IMG/VR virus record: IMGVR_UViG_3300044568_000967
Location: 1 to 31,040 of that record
Length of the DNA stretch: 31,040 nt
From: a virus
Strand: one strand, 5' to 3'
Part shown: in pieces, positions 8,508 to 17,458 of the stretch
Position numbering within the stretch: position 1 is the stretch's first letter
How the letters are laid out: each line of letters begins with the position of its first letter
The notes under the pieces: generated by a model
The model's database searches: none
The model's input: only the letters and a program-made list of their open reading frames with translations
What the model was told of the DNA's origin: nothing
Program-made: the position numbers and the translations under genes

Positions 8508-8848
8508 TGAAACTTAAATCACTACACATTGTAATCATTGTAGCGGTGGGTCTTTTGTTGGCTCAACATTTATTCATGTCAAATTCTTATAAGAAAGAGT
8601 ACATGAAGATGCTCAAACAACAAGAAGAAACTGCCAAACAAGAAATCCAAAGATTGCAGAGTAGTGTGGATTCATTGAAAGTTGTAAACTCTGAAATTGA
8701 TAAAGAGATTGCAAAAGTGGATGCACAGCTTGATGCAAAAGATTCTCAAATTAAAAAACTAAAGAAACAACATGAAAAAGACGTTGCTAAGTTTAATTCT
8801 ATGTCTGATGACGAGCTCACATCTGCTTTCACAGACGCATTCAAGTGA
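8507..8848 (+). CDS. Membrane-anchored coiled-coil protein, spanin-like candidate
   Basis: A 113-residue protein. Residues 7-24 form one hydrophobic segment after a short basic N-terminus, the topology of a signal anchor with the rest in the periplasm. Residues 30-97 are an uninterrupted coiled coil, and the end is acidic (SDDELTSAF). This is the architecture of inner-membrane spanins of the Rz type, which help break the outer membrane at lysis. It overlaps the previous gene by one base, and its last 77 bases overlap the start of the next gene in another frame, reminiscent of Rz/Rz1. No holin or endolysin is visible nearby, so the lysis role is an inference. Confidence 0.6.
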   Translation: MKLKSLHIVIIVAVGLLLAQHLFMSNSYKKEYMKMLKQQEETAKQEIQRLQSSVDSLKVVNSEIDKEIAKVDAQLDAKDSQIKKLKKQHEKDVAKFNSMSDDELTSAFTDAFK

Positions 8849-9179
8849 TTCTACTCTAATTGCAGTTCCAAGACACACTTTGGAAAAAGCATTGGTCATA
8901 AAGGCTAAGTACGAACTATGTGATGCTGAACTAATCCTTGTAAAGGATAAGGTTGTATTGCTGGAAAAAAAAATCGAATTAAAAGATTCACAAATTGTGA
9001 ACTTAAATAAGATTGTAAAAGATGTAGAATCTATTGTTGTTGAAAAAGACAAAATCATAGAGATAAAAGAATCTGAAATCAAAGTTTTAAAATCAGAAAA
9101 ACGAAAAAAGTATTTTAGTGGATTAGCGACCGGTGGTAGTATTGGTATTTTGGCTATGACATTGATATTTTTATTATAA
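8772..9179 (+). CDS. Exported coiled-coil protein with C-terminal membrane segment, u-spanin-like
   Basis: A 135-residue protein starting inside the previous gene (77-base overlap, different frame). Residues 1-21 are a clear signal peptide ending near LLSQ, flavobacterial in style. Residues 50-112 form a coiled coil, KKY follows, and residues 116-135 form a C-terminal transmembrane segment. N-terminal export signal plus C-terminal anchor is the layout of one-piece (unimolecular) spanins, but those carry a lipobox; here the only early cysteine is Cys11 in a poor context (LIL before it). It could therefore be a partner of the previous protein rather than a true u-spanin. The upstream ribosome-binding site is weak, and coupling to the upstream gene is likely. 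Confidence 0.65.
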   Translation: MKKTLLSLILCLMTSSHLLSQTHSSDSTLIAVPRHTLEKALVIKAKYELCDAELILVKDKVVLLEKKIELKDSQIVNLNKIVKDVESIVVEKDKIIEIKESEIKVLKSEKRKKYFSGLATGGSIGILAMTLIFLL

Positions 9180-9188
9180 AAATTACCT

Positions 9189-10763
9189 ATGGCAAAAACT
9201 TTAAAGGAAATGATAAGGGAAGAGTACATTAAGTGTGCGAAAGACCCTGTATATTTCTTTAAAAAGTATTGTTACATCCAACACCCACACCGAGGTAAGA
9301 TTCTATTTAATTTGTATCCGTTCCAAGAAGACTTGATGACGGACTTCAACGATAATAGATTTAACGTAATCCTAAAATCACGTCAGTTAGGTATCTCGAC
9401 ATTATCCGCTGGATATTCATTGTGGTTGATGTTGTTTCATGAAGATAAAAACATATTGGTAATTGCAACTAAACAAGAAGTAGCGAAAAACCTTGTTACA
9501 AAAGTTAGATTCATGCACGATAGTTTACCAAGTTGGTTAAAGAGTGAAACTGTCGAAGATAATAAATTATCATTAAGATTACGGAATGGTTCTCAAATTA
9601 AAGCAACGTCTGCCGCAGGTGATGCTGGTCGTTCTGAAGCATTGTCAATGTTGATTATTGACGAGGCTGCGTTTATTCAAAATATTGAGGATATTTGGAC
9701 ATCTGCTCAATCAACCCTTTCTACTGGTGGTAAAGCTATCGTACTTTCAACTCCAAATGGTGTTGGTAACTGGTTCCACAAGATTTGGTTGAAGGGTGAG
9801 AATGGTGATAGTTGGAATCCGATTAAACTTCACTGGACTGTACACCCTGAACGAAATCAAAAGTGGAGAGATGACCAAACCAAACTCCTTGGTGATAAAG
9901 GTGCTGCCCAAGAATGTGATTGTGACTTCATCAGTTCAGGTTACACAGTTGTTGACCCATCTATTTTAACATGGTATACTGAAACCTATATAAAAGACCC
10001 TGTGGAAAAACGTGGGTTTGATAGTAACTATTGGATATGGGAATATCCGAATTATTCTCGTGATTATGTAGTTGTAGCTGACGTTGCCCGTGGTGATGGG
10101 CAAGACTATTCGGCATTTCACGTTATAGATGTAGAGACAGTCGAACAAGTAGCCGAATATAAAGGTAAAATTGAAACCAAACAATTTGGTGCCATGTTAA
10201 CTTCTATTGCTGCTGAATGGAACAACGCAATGTTAGTGATTGAAAACGCAAATATTGGTTGGGCTGTAATTCAAGAAGTAATTGACCGAAATTATACCAA
10301 TCTATATTATTCATATCGTGAAGTTGGATATGTTGACGAGGATGTTCATCTTCGTAAAGGTTGGGACTTGAAAAAGAAAGAGGACATGGTTCCTGGTTTT
10401 TCTATGACATCAAGAACTCGACCACTTGTGATATCAAAGTTAGATACTTACATGAGAGAAAAGGCACCAATCATTCATTCTAAAAGATTGATTGATGAAT
10501 TGTTTGTTTTTATTTGGAATGGGTCAAGAGCGGAAGCTCAACAAGGATATAATGATGACTTGGTAATGTCATTCTCCACAGGTCTTTGGGTAAGGGATAC
10601 TGCATTAAAATTAAGACAACAGGGTATTGATTTAACAAGAACAGCTCTGACTCACATTGGAAAATCAAACACAGGTGCTTACAATTCAAGACTTGGTAAT
10701 AAAAATCCATGGGTTGTTAAGGATGGTCATGGTAACGACCTTGACATGACTTGGATTCTTTAA
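9189..10763 (+). CDS. 17: Terminase large subunit (T4 gp17-like)
   Basis: A 524-residue ATP-driven DNA packaging motor and headful nuclease. The ATPase half shows SRQLGIST at 64-71 (the Walker A variant of gp17), LIIDEA at 155-160 (Walker B with catalytic Glu) and LSTPNG at 186-191 (coupling motif). The RNase H-like nuclease half shows VADVARGD with Asp298, VIENAN with Glu352, and a late GYNDDLVMS acidic pair. Length is close to T4 gp17 (610) but lacks some N-terminal sequence. ATG 9189 follows 9 bases after the previous gene without a Shine-Dalgarno. In T4 the tail sheath and tube genes follow; here the portal follows directly. Confidence 0.97.
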   Translation: MAKTLKEMIREEYIKCAKDPVYFFKKYCYIQHPHRGKILFNLYPFQEDLMTDFNDNRFNVILKSRQLGISTLSAGYSLWLMLFHEDKNILVIATKQEVAKNLVTKVRFMHDSLPSWLKSETVEDNKLSLRLRNGSQIKATSAAGDAGRSEALSMLIIDEAAFIQNIEDIWTSAQSTLSTGGKAIVLSTPNGVGNWFHKIWLKGENGDSWNPIKLHWTVHPERNQKWRDDQTKLLGDKGAAQECDCDFISSGYTVVDPSILTWYTETYIKDPVEKRGFDSNYWIWEYPNYSRDYVVVADVARGDGQDYSAFHVIDVETVEQVAEYKGKIETKQFGAMLTSIAAEWNNAMLVIENANIGWAVIQEVIDRNYTNLYYSYREVGYVDEDVHLRKGWDLKKKEDMVPGFSMTSRTRPLVISKLDTYMREKAPIIHSKRLIDELFVFIWNGSRAEAQQGYNDDLVMSFSTGLWVRDTALKLRQQGIDLTRTALTHIGKSNTGAYNSRLGNKNPWVVKDGHGNDLDMTWIL

Positions 10764-10783
10764 TTTGGTAGTTAAGTTTATTT

Positions 10784-10816
10784 TTTGTATATTTATAACT
10801 TGTAAGAGTATACAAA
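10784..10816. promoter_or_regulatory. Candidate late promoter TATTTAT overlapped by an inverted repeat
   Basis: TATTTAT at 10790-10796 lies 35 bases before the portal start. It overlaps the left arm of a perfect 8-bp inverted repeat, TTTGTATA (10784-10791) and TATACAAA (10809-10816). Confidence 0.4.
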
Positions 10817-10831
10817 TTAGAGAAACACAAT

Positions 10832-12685
10832 ATGGCAGATAATTCAATATATGGTAGACTGAAAAAATTATTCAACACCCAAGTAGTCGTTAGACGAATT
10901 GGTAAGGATAAAGTTCAGACTGTCGATACTCAAAGACTCCAATCTCAAGGTAATATGAGACAAAGCTCGTATTATGACCGATTTGGTAGACTACATTCGT
11001 CTCGTAGAAACTGGGAAACCTATAATCAACAATTCAATTACTATTCTAATAAATTGGAATTGTATACCGATTATGAATCTATGGACAAAGACTCAATCAT
11101 CGCTTCGGTTCTTGATATTTACTCCGATGAATGTACTTTAAAAAATGACATGGGTGATGTTTTACGAATCAAATCATCCGATGAGAATCTAAAGAAAGTT
11201 CTTCACAATTTATTTTACGATGTTCTGAATATTGAATTCAACCTATGGGCTTGGATTCGTGGTATGAACAAGTATGGTGATTACTACTTACACCTTGACA
11301 TTGAACCTGAAGTTGGTATTGTAAACGTATCACCAATGTCTACATACGAAGTAGAACGTGTTGAAGGATTCAATCCTGACAATCCGTATGAAGTTAAGTT
11401 TAAATTAAGTTCAATGTCATCCGCTCCAAACTCATATAACATTATGGGTAAAGCTAGAGAGGGTGTTGAATTTGATTTCTATCAAGTAGCTCACTTCAGA
11501 CTTATGGCTGACTCAAACTTCTTACCATATGGTCGTTCTATGTTAGAGCCAGCTCGTAAGACTTGGAAACAATTAACTCTTATGGAAGATGCTATGATGA
11601 TTCATCGTATCATGAGAGCTCCCGAGAAAAGAATCTTCAAAATTGACGTTGGTAATATCCCACCTGGTGAAGTTGACCAACACATGAGGAACATCATTGA
11701 CCAAATGAAGAAAGTTCCATACATCGACCAGAATACCGGTGACTACAACCTTAAATTCAATATGCAGAATATGTTGGAAGACTATTATCTTCCTGTAAGA
11801 GGTGGTCAAAGTGGAACTGAAATCGATTCGTTGAGTGGTATGGAGTTCGGTGGTATTGATGATATCGAATATTTAAAAAATAGAATGATGGCTGCTTTAA
11901 AAGTTCCTAAAGCATTCATCGGATACGAAGAAGGTGTTGAAGGTAAAGCTACACTTGCTCAACAAGACATTAGATTTGCACGTACTGTTGAACGTATCCA
12001 AAAAATTGCTGTTTCTGAACTTACAAAGATTGCAATAGTTCACTTATATACTCAAGGTTACGAAGGTGCTGACCTTGTAAACTTTGAATTGGAGTTAACG
12101 ACTCCATCTGTTATCTACGAACAAGAGAAAGCCGCTCTTTGGACTGAAAAAACAAGTTTAGTTAGTTCAATGAAAGAGTTAAAAATGATTTCTCAAGAAT
12201 GGATGTATAAAAACATCTTTAATATGTCAGATGATGAGTGGAAACTCGAACAAGCTAAAGTTATCAATGACTTAAAACTTGGTTTCAGACAAGAACAAAT
12301 CGTAAATGAAGGTAATGATCCTGTTAAAACTGGTGAATCCTTTGGTACACCACATGATTTGGCTGTAGTATCACAACAACCTGCTGAAGAAGAGGGTGGT
12401 TCACCGGAAGGTGGATTTGAAGGTGCTGGTAGACCAACTGAAGGTGGTACATATGGTACTGATGATGCTAATATGGGTCGTGACCCGTTGGGTAAAAAGA
12501 CCGATGTTGGTACTGATTCAGCATATCACACATTTAGAGGTTCGCCGAACACATTAGAGTCCTTAAAAAAGTCTATGAGTAAGGTTAAGACCAAAAAAAT
12601 GATAATTGAATCGTTAAAAACTGAAGAAGAACCAAAAGAGTTTGATATGTTGGATGAATCTAACTTGTTAGACGATACGATTTGA
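10832..12685 (+). CDS. 20: Portal vertex protein (T4 gp20-like)
   Basis: A 617-residue protein forming the dodecameric ring through which terminase pumps DNA and to which the neck attaches. The N-terminus (IYGRLKKLF; RRNWETYNQQFNYYSNKLELYTDYESMD) and the block around YSDECT...GDVLRIKS, W-I-R-G-M-N-K-Y-G-D-Y-Y-L and F-R-L-M-A-D-S-N-F-L-P-Y-G-R-S are typical of gp20. The loop YLPVRGGQSGTEIDSLSG and the helix KVPKAFIGYEE fit the family core. Compared with T4 (524 residues) it carries a C-terminal extension from about residue 515: a Gly/Glu-rich linker, then a Lys-rich and an acidic segment (KKMIIESLKTEEE; DESNLLDD). It is the first gene of the head-assembly run. Confidence 0.96.
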   Translation: MADNSIYGRLKKLFNTQVVVRRIGKDKVQTVDTQRLQSQGNMRQSSYYDRFGRLHSSRRNWETYNQQFNYYSNKLELYTDYESMDKDSIIASVLDIYSDECTLKNDMGDVLRIKSSDENLKKVLHNLFYDVLNIEFNLWAWIRGMNKYGDYYLHLDIEPEVGIVNVSPMSTYEVERVEGFNPDNPYEVKFKLSSMSSAPNSYNIMGKAREGVEFDFYQVAHFRLMADSNFLPYGRSMLEPARKTWKQLTLMEDAMMIHRIMRAPEKRIFKIDVGNIPPGEVDQHMRNIIDQMKKVPYIDQNTGDYNLKFNMQNMLEDYYLPVRGGQSGTEIDSLSGMEFGGIDDIEYLKNRMMAALKVPKAFIGYEEGVEGKATLAQQDIRFARTVERIQKIAVSELTKIAIVHLYTQGYEGADLVNFELELTTPSVIYEQEKAALWTEKTSLVSSMKELKMISQEWMYKNIFNMSDDEWKLEQAKVINDLKLGFRQEQIVNEGNDPVKTGESFGTPHDLAVVSQQPAEEEGGSPEGGFEGAGRPTEGGTYGTDDANMGRDPLGKKTDVGTDSAYHTFRGSPNTLESLKKSMSKVKTKKMIIESLKTEEEPKEFDMLDESNLLDDTI

Positions 12686-12697
12686 GTATAAGTGTAA

Positions 12698-12704
12698 TAT
12701 TTAT
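12698..12704 (+). promoter_or_regulatory. Candidate late promoter, TATTTAT motif
   Basis: AATATTTATAA lies in the 47-base gap between the portal gene and the next gene, 28 bases before ATG 12733. Confidence 0.4.
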
Positions 12705-12732
12705 AAAGTAGAAACAAAAGAGAAAGTTTAAG

Positions 12733-13581
12733 ATGACGAAACTTAAACATAGTAAATTTAAGAATACGGGTATCCTATTTGAATTACTCGTAAGACAAAT
12801 CGCTTCAGACACATTAGCGGGTAAAGACTCTCTTGCCCTTGAAATTATTAAAAAACATTTCAAAAAAGGAAGCGAATTAAGTAAAGAATTGAAATTATAT
12901 CAATCTCTGACAAAGGAAACCTTTGATTCACAATATAAAGCTCAAGAATTTGTAAATATTATTTTACAAGAACGTGGGTCGTTGACCGAGACTACTTTGA
13001 AGAGACAAAAATACAACTTAATTAAATCCATCAAAGAATCTTTTGTGATGGAAGACTTTTTTAAGTATCGTGTATCAAACTATAAGCAATTGGCTTCTAT
13101 ATACAAAGTGTTTGAGTACACACAATCGGTTTCACCAAAAGAATACGTTGATTGTAAAACGAATATCCTTGAAACCATCACTACAAAAGATGTAGAAATC
13201 ATTTCAGAATCAGCAACTACCAAAGAATACGCTGAACAACCTAAAGAGGTTCGTATGTTGGCTTACAAATTCTTGGTTGATTCGTTTAATTCAAAATATA
13301 CAACACTTTCAGAATCTCAAAAAAAGGTACTTCGTAATTATATCAATAATGTCGATAATTCTAACAATTTGAGAAAGTTTGTGTTATCTGAAGTTAAAAA
13401 GTTAAAGTCCGAATTTGCTAAAGTAAAGGTTACTGATAAGGTTGCAAGTATTAAGGTAAATGAGACTGTTAATTTAATTGATAATATTTCAAATTCAAAG
13501 GTAATCAACGAAAATCAAATTTTATCGTTGTTAAGATACCATGAATTGTTACAAGAATTAAGGAGAGTATCTAATGTCTAA
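12733..13581 (+). CDS. Putative prohead assembly protein downstream of portal
   Basis: A 282-residue, helix-rich protein with no membrane segment. The N-terminus, KHSKFKNTGILFELLVRQI followed by D-x-L-A-G-K-D-S, is a pattern I recall next to the portal in aquatic T4-like phages. Position between gene 20 and gene 21 corresponds to T4 genes 67 and 68, which encode prohead core proteins, but the protein is much larger than either and no sequence match is visible. Its stop overlaps the next start by 8 bases, with the AAGGAG of the next gene inside its own coding end, so the two are translationally linked. Role in core assembly is inferred from position only. Confidence 0.75.
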   Translation: MTKLKHSKFKNTGILFELLVRQIASDTLAGKDSLALEIIKKHFKKGSELSKELKLYQSLTKETFDSQYKAQEFVNIILQERGSLTETTLKRQKYNLIKSIKESFVMEDFFKYRVSNYKQLASIYKVFEYTQSVSPKEYVDCKTNILETITTKDVEIISESATTKEYAEQPKEVRMLAYKFLVDSFNSKYTTLSESQKKVLRNYINNVDNSNNLRKFVLSEVKKLKSEFAKVKVTDKVASIKVNETVNLIDNISNSKVINENQILSLLRYHELLQELRRVSNV

Positions 13582-14077
13582 ATTTTTATTAGAACAACTT
13601 GACTTAAAATTTAAGCAATTCGAAGAAGAAGAGCTTGAAGAGGCAAATGTCACTGGAAATATGGATGGTGGCGCTGGACCCCCACGGACTCCGAACGCAT
13701 TTGCCAAATCACAAGATGAAGACGATTTAGACACAGACCACATTGAGGTGTTGGGTTACAAAAAGTCCAAAAAAGAAAAGCAACACTTTGAAGCTATTTC
13801 TCGTATGGAAACTCAACTTGAAAGTCTAATCGAAGCCACTTATAGGGCATATAAAAAAGACGAAACACTTTCTGCTAAAAAGAAAGTGAATTTGGCTATC
13901 AAAGAAATCAATCGAAAATTGTATGAGGTTGAACAATTGGTAAACCAGAACACAAAATTAAAAACCGAAATGGGTGTAGACCAAGGTCAGTATTGGGAAT
14001 CAACTAAAATGAGATTTTCAAAGATTTCGGAAAGAATGTTAAAGATTTCTCGTAAAATTAAAGAATTGGGTGCTTAA
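13574..14077 (+). CDS. Putative prohead core protein, coiled coil
   Basis: A 167-residue protein. It begins MSKFLLEQLD, followed by an acidic stretch, then MDGGAGPPRTPNAFA near residue 33, a proline/glycine motif that is repeated in related phages at this locus. Residues 65-165 are helical, Lys/Glu-rich and probably a coiled coil. The Shine-Dalgarno AAGGAGAG is strong and lies within the previous gene. Size and place suit the T4 gp67/gp68 class of core proteins; the assignment is positional. A possible prohead-protease site is LLE at residues 5-7. Confidence 0.75.
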   Translation: MSKFLLEQLDLKFKQFEEEELEEANVTGNMDGGAGPPRTPNAFAKSQDEDDLDTDHIEVLGYKKSKKEKQHFEAISRMETQLESLIEATYRAYKKDETLSAKKKVNLAIKEINRKLYEVEQLVNQNTKLKTEMGVDQGQYWESTKMRFSKISERMLKISRKIKELGA

Positions 14078-14078
14078 T

Positions 14079-14222
14079 ATGTCTTGCGGATGTAACAAAA
14101 ATAAAAATTTAAAGGAAGCTCTTGAAGTCGATGACCTTGAGCAAGTCCGTTATATAATCCGTAGAGAAATTGCAAGAATATTCTTTGATTTATATCGTAA
14201 AAGACAAGTTTGGGAGAAATAA
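14079..14222 (+). CDS. Small 47-residue protein between core and protease genes
   Basis: A short gene starting one base after the preceding stop and ending in TAATG that shares a base with the protease start, so it sits tightly inside the operon. The product begins MSCGCNKNKNLKEAL, with a C-x-C pair that may bind metal, then a helical basic segment (RYIIRREIARIFFDLYRKR). T4 has small core proteins (gp67, gp68) at this spot; this is a candidate for one. No Shine-Dalgarno is evident, and expression probably depends on coupling. The tight packing and coding-like composition support it being real. Confidence 0.7.
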   Translation: MSCGCNKNKNLKEALEVDDLEQVRYIIRREIARIFFDLYRKRQVWEK

Positions 14223-14860
14223 TGAAACAATTATTAATAGATGTTAGTTTATTTGAGATTACACCTCAAATGTTGAAAGAATCACACGATAAAAGTGGTA
14301 GATTCATTGTAAGTGGTGTACTTCAGAGAGCTAATGCTAAAAACCAAAATGGTAGAGTCTATCCCAAAGAAATCCTTGAACGAGAACTCGAAAAATACAA
14401 GGGTAGAGAGATTAGAGAGAATAGAGCTTATGGCGAACTCGACCACCCTGAATCATCGGTAGTTGAATTGAAGAATACTTCACATATCATTCGTGATGTG
14501 TGGTGGAATGGTGATGATGTTGTTGGTCAGGTGGAAATATTAAATACACCTGCTGGTAAAATCTTACAAGAACTGGTTAAGGCTGGTTGTACTGTTGGTA
14601 TTTCATCAAGGGGTATGGGTTCTGTTAAACAAATCAAAGAAGATGGTACTGTTGCTGTTGAAAACGACTTCGAATTGATTTGTTGGGACTTTGTATCAAA
14701 TCCATCAACTCAAGGTGCTTTTTTGAGACCTACAAATGAAGGTGTCATTAAAGAAAGTGTTCAAAGAAAACAAACTAATTATACTAAAGCTAATACCATC
14801 ATGAGAGATATCATTTGTGAAGTTGGTGGTTATTGCGAATGTGATTTTGGAGTAAAATAA
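14222..14860 (+). CDS. 21: Prohead core protease (T4 gp21-like)
   Basis: A 212-residue serine protease of the phage prohead-protease family that matures capsid and core proteins. The start is ATG 14222, which overlaps the previous stop as TAATG; an in-frame TTG 12 bases upstream is less likely. Visible family features are S-G-V-L-Q-R-A-N-A-K-N-Q-N-G-R-V-Y-P-K, the catalytic-His motif GELDHP (His75), W-W-N-G-D-D-V-V-G near 95-102 and the catalytic-Ser motif GISSRG (Ser128/Ser129), then F-E-L-I-C-W-D-F-V-S-N-P-S. Length matches T4 gp21. T4 gp21 cuts after (L/I)xE; many neighbours carry such sites. Confidence 0.95.
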   Translation: MKQLLIDVSLFEITPQMLKESHDKSGRFIVSGVLQRANAKNQNGRVYPKEILERELEKYKGREIRENRAYGELDHPESSVVELKNTSHIIRDVWWNGDDVVGQVEILNTPAGKILQELVKAGCTVGISSRGMGSVKQIKEDGTVAVENDFELICWDFVSNPSTQGAFLRPTNEGVIKESVQRKQTNYTKANTIMRDIICEVGGYCECDFGVK

Positions 14861-14861
14861 A

Positions 14862-15713
14862 ATGAAAATGATGTCATTATTAAAAGAAGATGTTAGTAAA
14901 TATACTAATGCTGGTATTAGCAAATTTGCAGTAGCGATTGCTTCATTAACTACAACAAGACCTGATGCAGTTCAAAAATTCGTTGATACTAACGAGTTGA
15001 ATATTGAAAAATTATACCAATTTCTTAAAAAAAGTAAGCTAGATGGTAAAATGGATTTTGTAACTGCACTTGTAGGTAAACCTAATAATCCTATCCAAAG
15101 GAAAATGATTAAAATGTTTTCTGAATCAGTAAACGAAGAACAAGACCACGAAGTGAAAATGTCTCAAAACTCATTAGATTCAATTATCAAGTACGCTACT
15201 GAATTGAAGCAAAAAATGGGTGAGATGGAAAAAGATATTCCAGCTTGGATTCAGAGTTACATTACTATGGCTGATGAATATATTTCACAAGCATCTTCAA
15301 ACTACCACGAATATGGTAGTGGTATGAACGAAGGTAAATTAAATGAAATGGACCGCCAGTTAAATGTAAAAGTTAACAAAATGTTAGAACGTGAACTTGG
15401 TGATTTAAGAAAAGGTGGTCCAAATCATCAATTTGCAATAATGTATATTTTACAGGGTGCATTAACTGATGCTAACTTCCATTCAACATCAAGGAAGGTT
15501 CCATCACTTTTTCCAAGAGCAAAATACGAAGGTGACCCAATGGCGGAGAAGGACCTTATACAAATGTATGAATATGATTTAGGTCCAAACATTGCGGCTC
15601 TTGCAAAATGGGATGGTAAAGACATCGTAGACGCAATTGGATTTTATGTATCAATGACTATTGGTAGACCAATGGGTGAAAAAATTGAAAAACTTGTTGA
15701 AGGTAAAAAATAA
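14862..15713 (+). CDS. Modular putative internal head protein with (L/I)xE leader
   Basis: A 283-residue protein with three parts separated by putative cleavage boxes. Leader MKMMSLLKE then Asp resembles a capsid-targeting peptide. Part one (10-92) is a small helical domain closed by ESVNE (88-92). Part two (93-162) has EVKMSQNSLDSI, a helical pair with PAWIQSYIT and ADEYIS, closed by MNEGKLNE (155-162); I recall this helical module from head proteins of aquatic T4-like phages. Part three (163-283) contains D-L-R-K-G-G-P-N-H-Q-F-A and ends EKIEKLVEGKK. GGAG lies about 10 bases before ATG 14862. The gene follows the protease by one base and precedes the larger modular protein by 11 bases, so it is probably co-made with the prohead. 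Confidence 0.8.
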   Translation: MKMMSLLKEDVSKYTNAGISKFAVAIASLTTTRPDAVQKFVDTNELNIEKLYQFLKKSKLDGKMDFVTALVGKPNNPIQRKMIKMFSESVNEEQDHEVKMSQNSLDSIIKYATELKQKMGEMEKDIPAWIQSYITMADEYISQASSNYHEYGSGMNEGKLNEMDRQLNVKVNKMLERELGDLRKGGPNHQFAIMYILQGALTDANFHSTSRKVPSLFPRAKYEGDPMAEKDLIQMYEYDLGPNIAALAKWDGKDIVDAIGFYVSMTIGRPMGEKIEKLVEGKK

Positions 15714-17458
15714 GGATAGCTAAAATGAAAAAGTTAACACAATTACTTAAAGAATCACAACATTTAGATTATCGTAGGATGAATGTAGGCGAAGATGAAG
15801 AAGGTCAAGGAATGACCAAAGAAGAAAAGCGTGCATTCGTTGAAGCTGTTGCTGCTTACCGCCAATTAGGTGAAATGATTTCACACAAAGGTAATATTTC
15901 AGAAATCCACGATTCAATCAAAGGTATTGTTGAAAACGCAAATAACCTTACCTTAAAAGAAACCGGTGATTGGTTTGATAGAGTAACTGTTCAGAGACAT
16001 ATGAAATCTATGAACGAATCATTCAAGGTTTTCTCAAACACAATCAAAGAGGTATCTACCTTACAACAAAGATTAGAATCATCTTACGATGAAATCGGTG
16101 AGGTTCTTGGTAAATACTACGAAATCAAAGAAGGTAATGAGTTTGGTGCTGAAAGAGCAAAAGCTATCGCTGCTGGTGATGATTCATTTGAAGTTGATGG
16201 TAAATCCTATAAAGTAACCGGTGTAGACGCTGAAGACAAGAAGAACGCAGACGAGTTCGCTAATGAGTCTATGAAGCTAACATCTTTAATCAAACGAAAC
16301 GAAGAATTAACAGGCAAACAAAAAGAGTTGGATGTTGATAGTGATGGTGACATTGAAGCTGATGACTTGGCTGATTTAAGAGCTGGTAAAAAAGCAGATG
16401 AATCAGTAAACGAAGAAAGAGATTCTAATTTATTTTATGTTTTATATCAAAAAAAAGATGGTAAGTTTTCAAAACCACAAGCAGCAGGATATAAAAGTAG
16501 AGAAGATGCTGAAAAGTTTGCAAAATCATTAAACAACCACTCCACAATGATTCTTGACAAAAATGATTGGGCAGGTGTTAGGGGTGTTAAAGTAACCAAT
16601 GAATCAGTAAACGAAGGCGTTTCTTCTACTGATATGGATAAAATCAAAGGGGCAGTTGAAGCAGCATCTTCATTTATGAGTGTGGGTAGTGAGTTAAAGA
16701 AATTAGGTATGAAATATACTTTCGCTACCGAACCATTACCAATTTATATTATACAACCAACTCCAAATAACAAAGTTGCTATTGTAAATAAGAAATATGC
16801 ATCTAAACCTGATTTTGTGGTTGGTGATATTGCAGTGGGTATAATGGAAGGAAAATTAAACGAAGAAGAAATCAAGTGGAACGCTGTTGAAAACGCAATC
16901 ATCAACTTCTTAAAGATGAACACCAAAATTTTGGATAAAAGAGTTCAAGCTAAAGATACTGATGGAGTTAAAGGTGGTTTAAAATCTATTATTAATGGAT
17001 TAGTTAATGCACAACGAAATTTAAAACTTGAATCAGTAAACGAAGCTGCATATACTGTAAAAGCTGAAAACCCATATCAGTTTGTAAATGGTGCATACGC
17101 AGTTTTAAGTGCATATTTGAGAGATGAAGAACTTGGACCAAAGGGTAAAAGAGAATTACAAGATATCATAAAGTCATTGGAATATATGAGAAAATATTTT
17201 TACTTCAAATTGAGTGAATCACTAAACGAAGAAAAATATACTGTGATTGACCCTATGGGAAATCAAAAAGGTGTTGGTCCAAAAATACAAGCCATATCAA
17301 TGGCTAAGAGATTGGGTGGTGAAAAGACAGGACACTTTGTAGTTGCTAACACAAATGCATTAAAAGCAAGAAGAGCATTAGAAAAGTTTAAAGGTGATTT
17401 TAAAAATCCAAAACTTAAAGATATGATGATGAACCTTTACTATGAATCAGTAAACGAA
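15123..17458 (+). repeat. Dispersed 15-bp coding repeat GAATCAGTAAACGAA (encodes ESVNE)
   Basis: Perfect copies lie at 15123-15137, 16400-16414, 16601-16615, 17030-17044 and 17444-17458, with a one-base variant at 17216-17230 (ESLNE). All are in frame and sit between domains. Identity extends to synonymous positions. More diverged relatives encoding ESISE and ESVTE occur at 5264-5278 and 6161-6175. Confidence 0.9.

Noticed and set aside
8772-8848. Programmed frameshift joining the two membrane proteins
   Set aside because: No slippery heptamer was evident in the overlap, and the downstream frame has its own ATG followed by a complete signal peptide.
8759-9229. 156-residue minus-strand open frame over the spanin-like gene
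   Set aside because: It is opposite two coherent plus-strand genes with signal and coiled-coil features, has no ribosome-binding site, and would be the only minus-strand gene.
14210-14221. Upstream TTG as start of the prohead protease
   Set aside because: ATG 14222 overlaps the stop of the small upstream gene as TAATG, which explains initiation; the TTG lies inside that gene and adds four residues foreign to the family.
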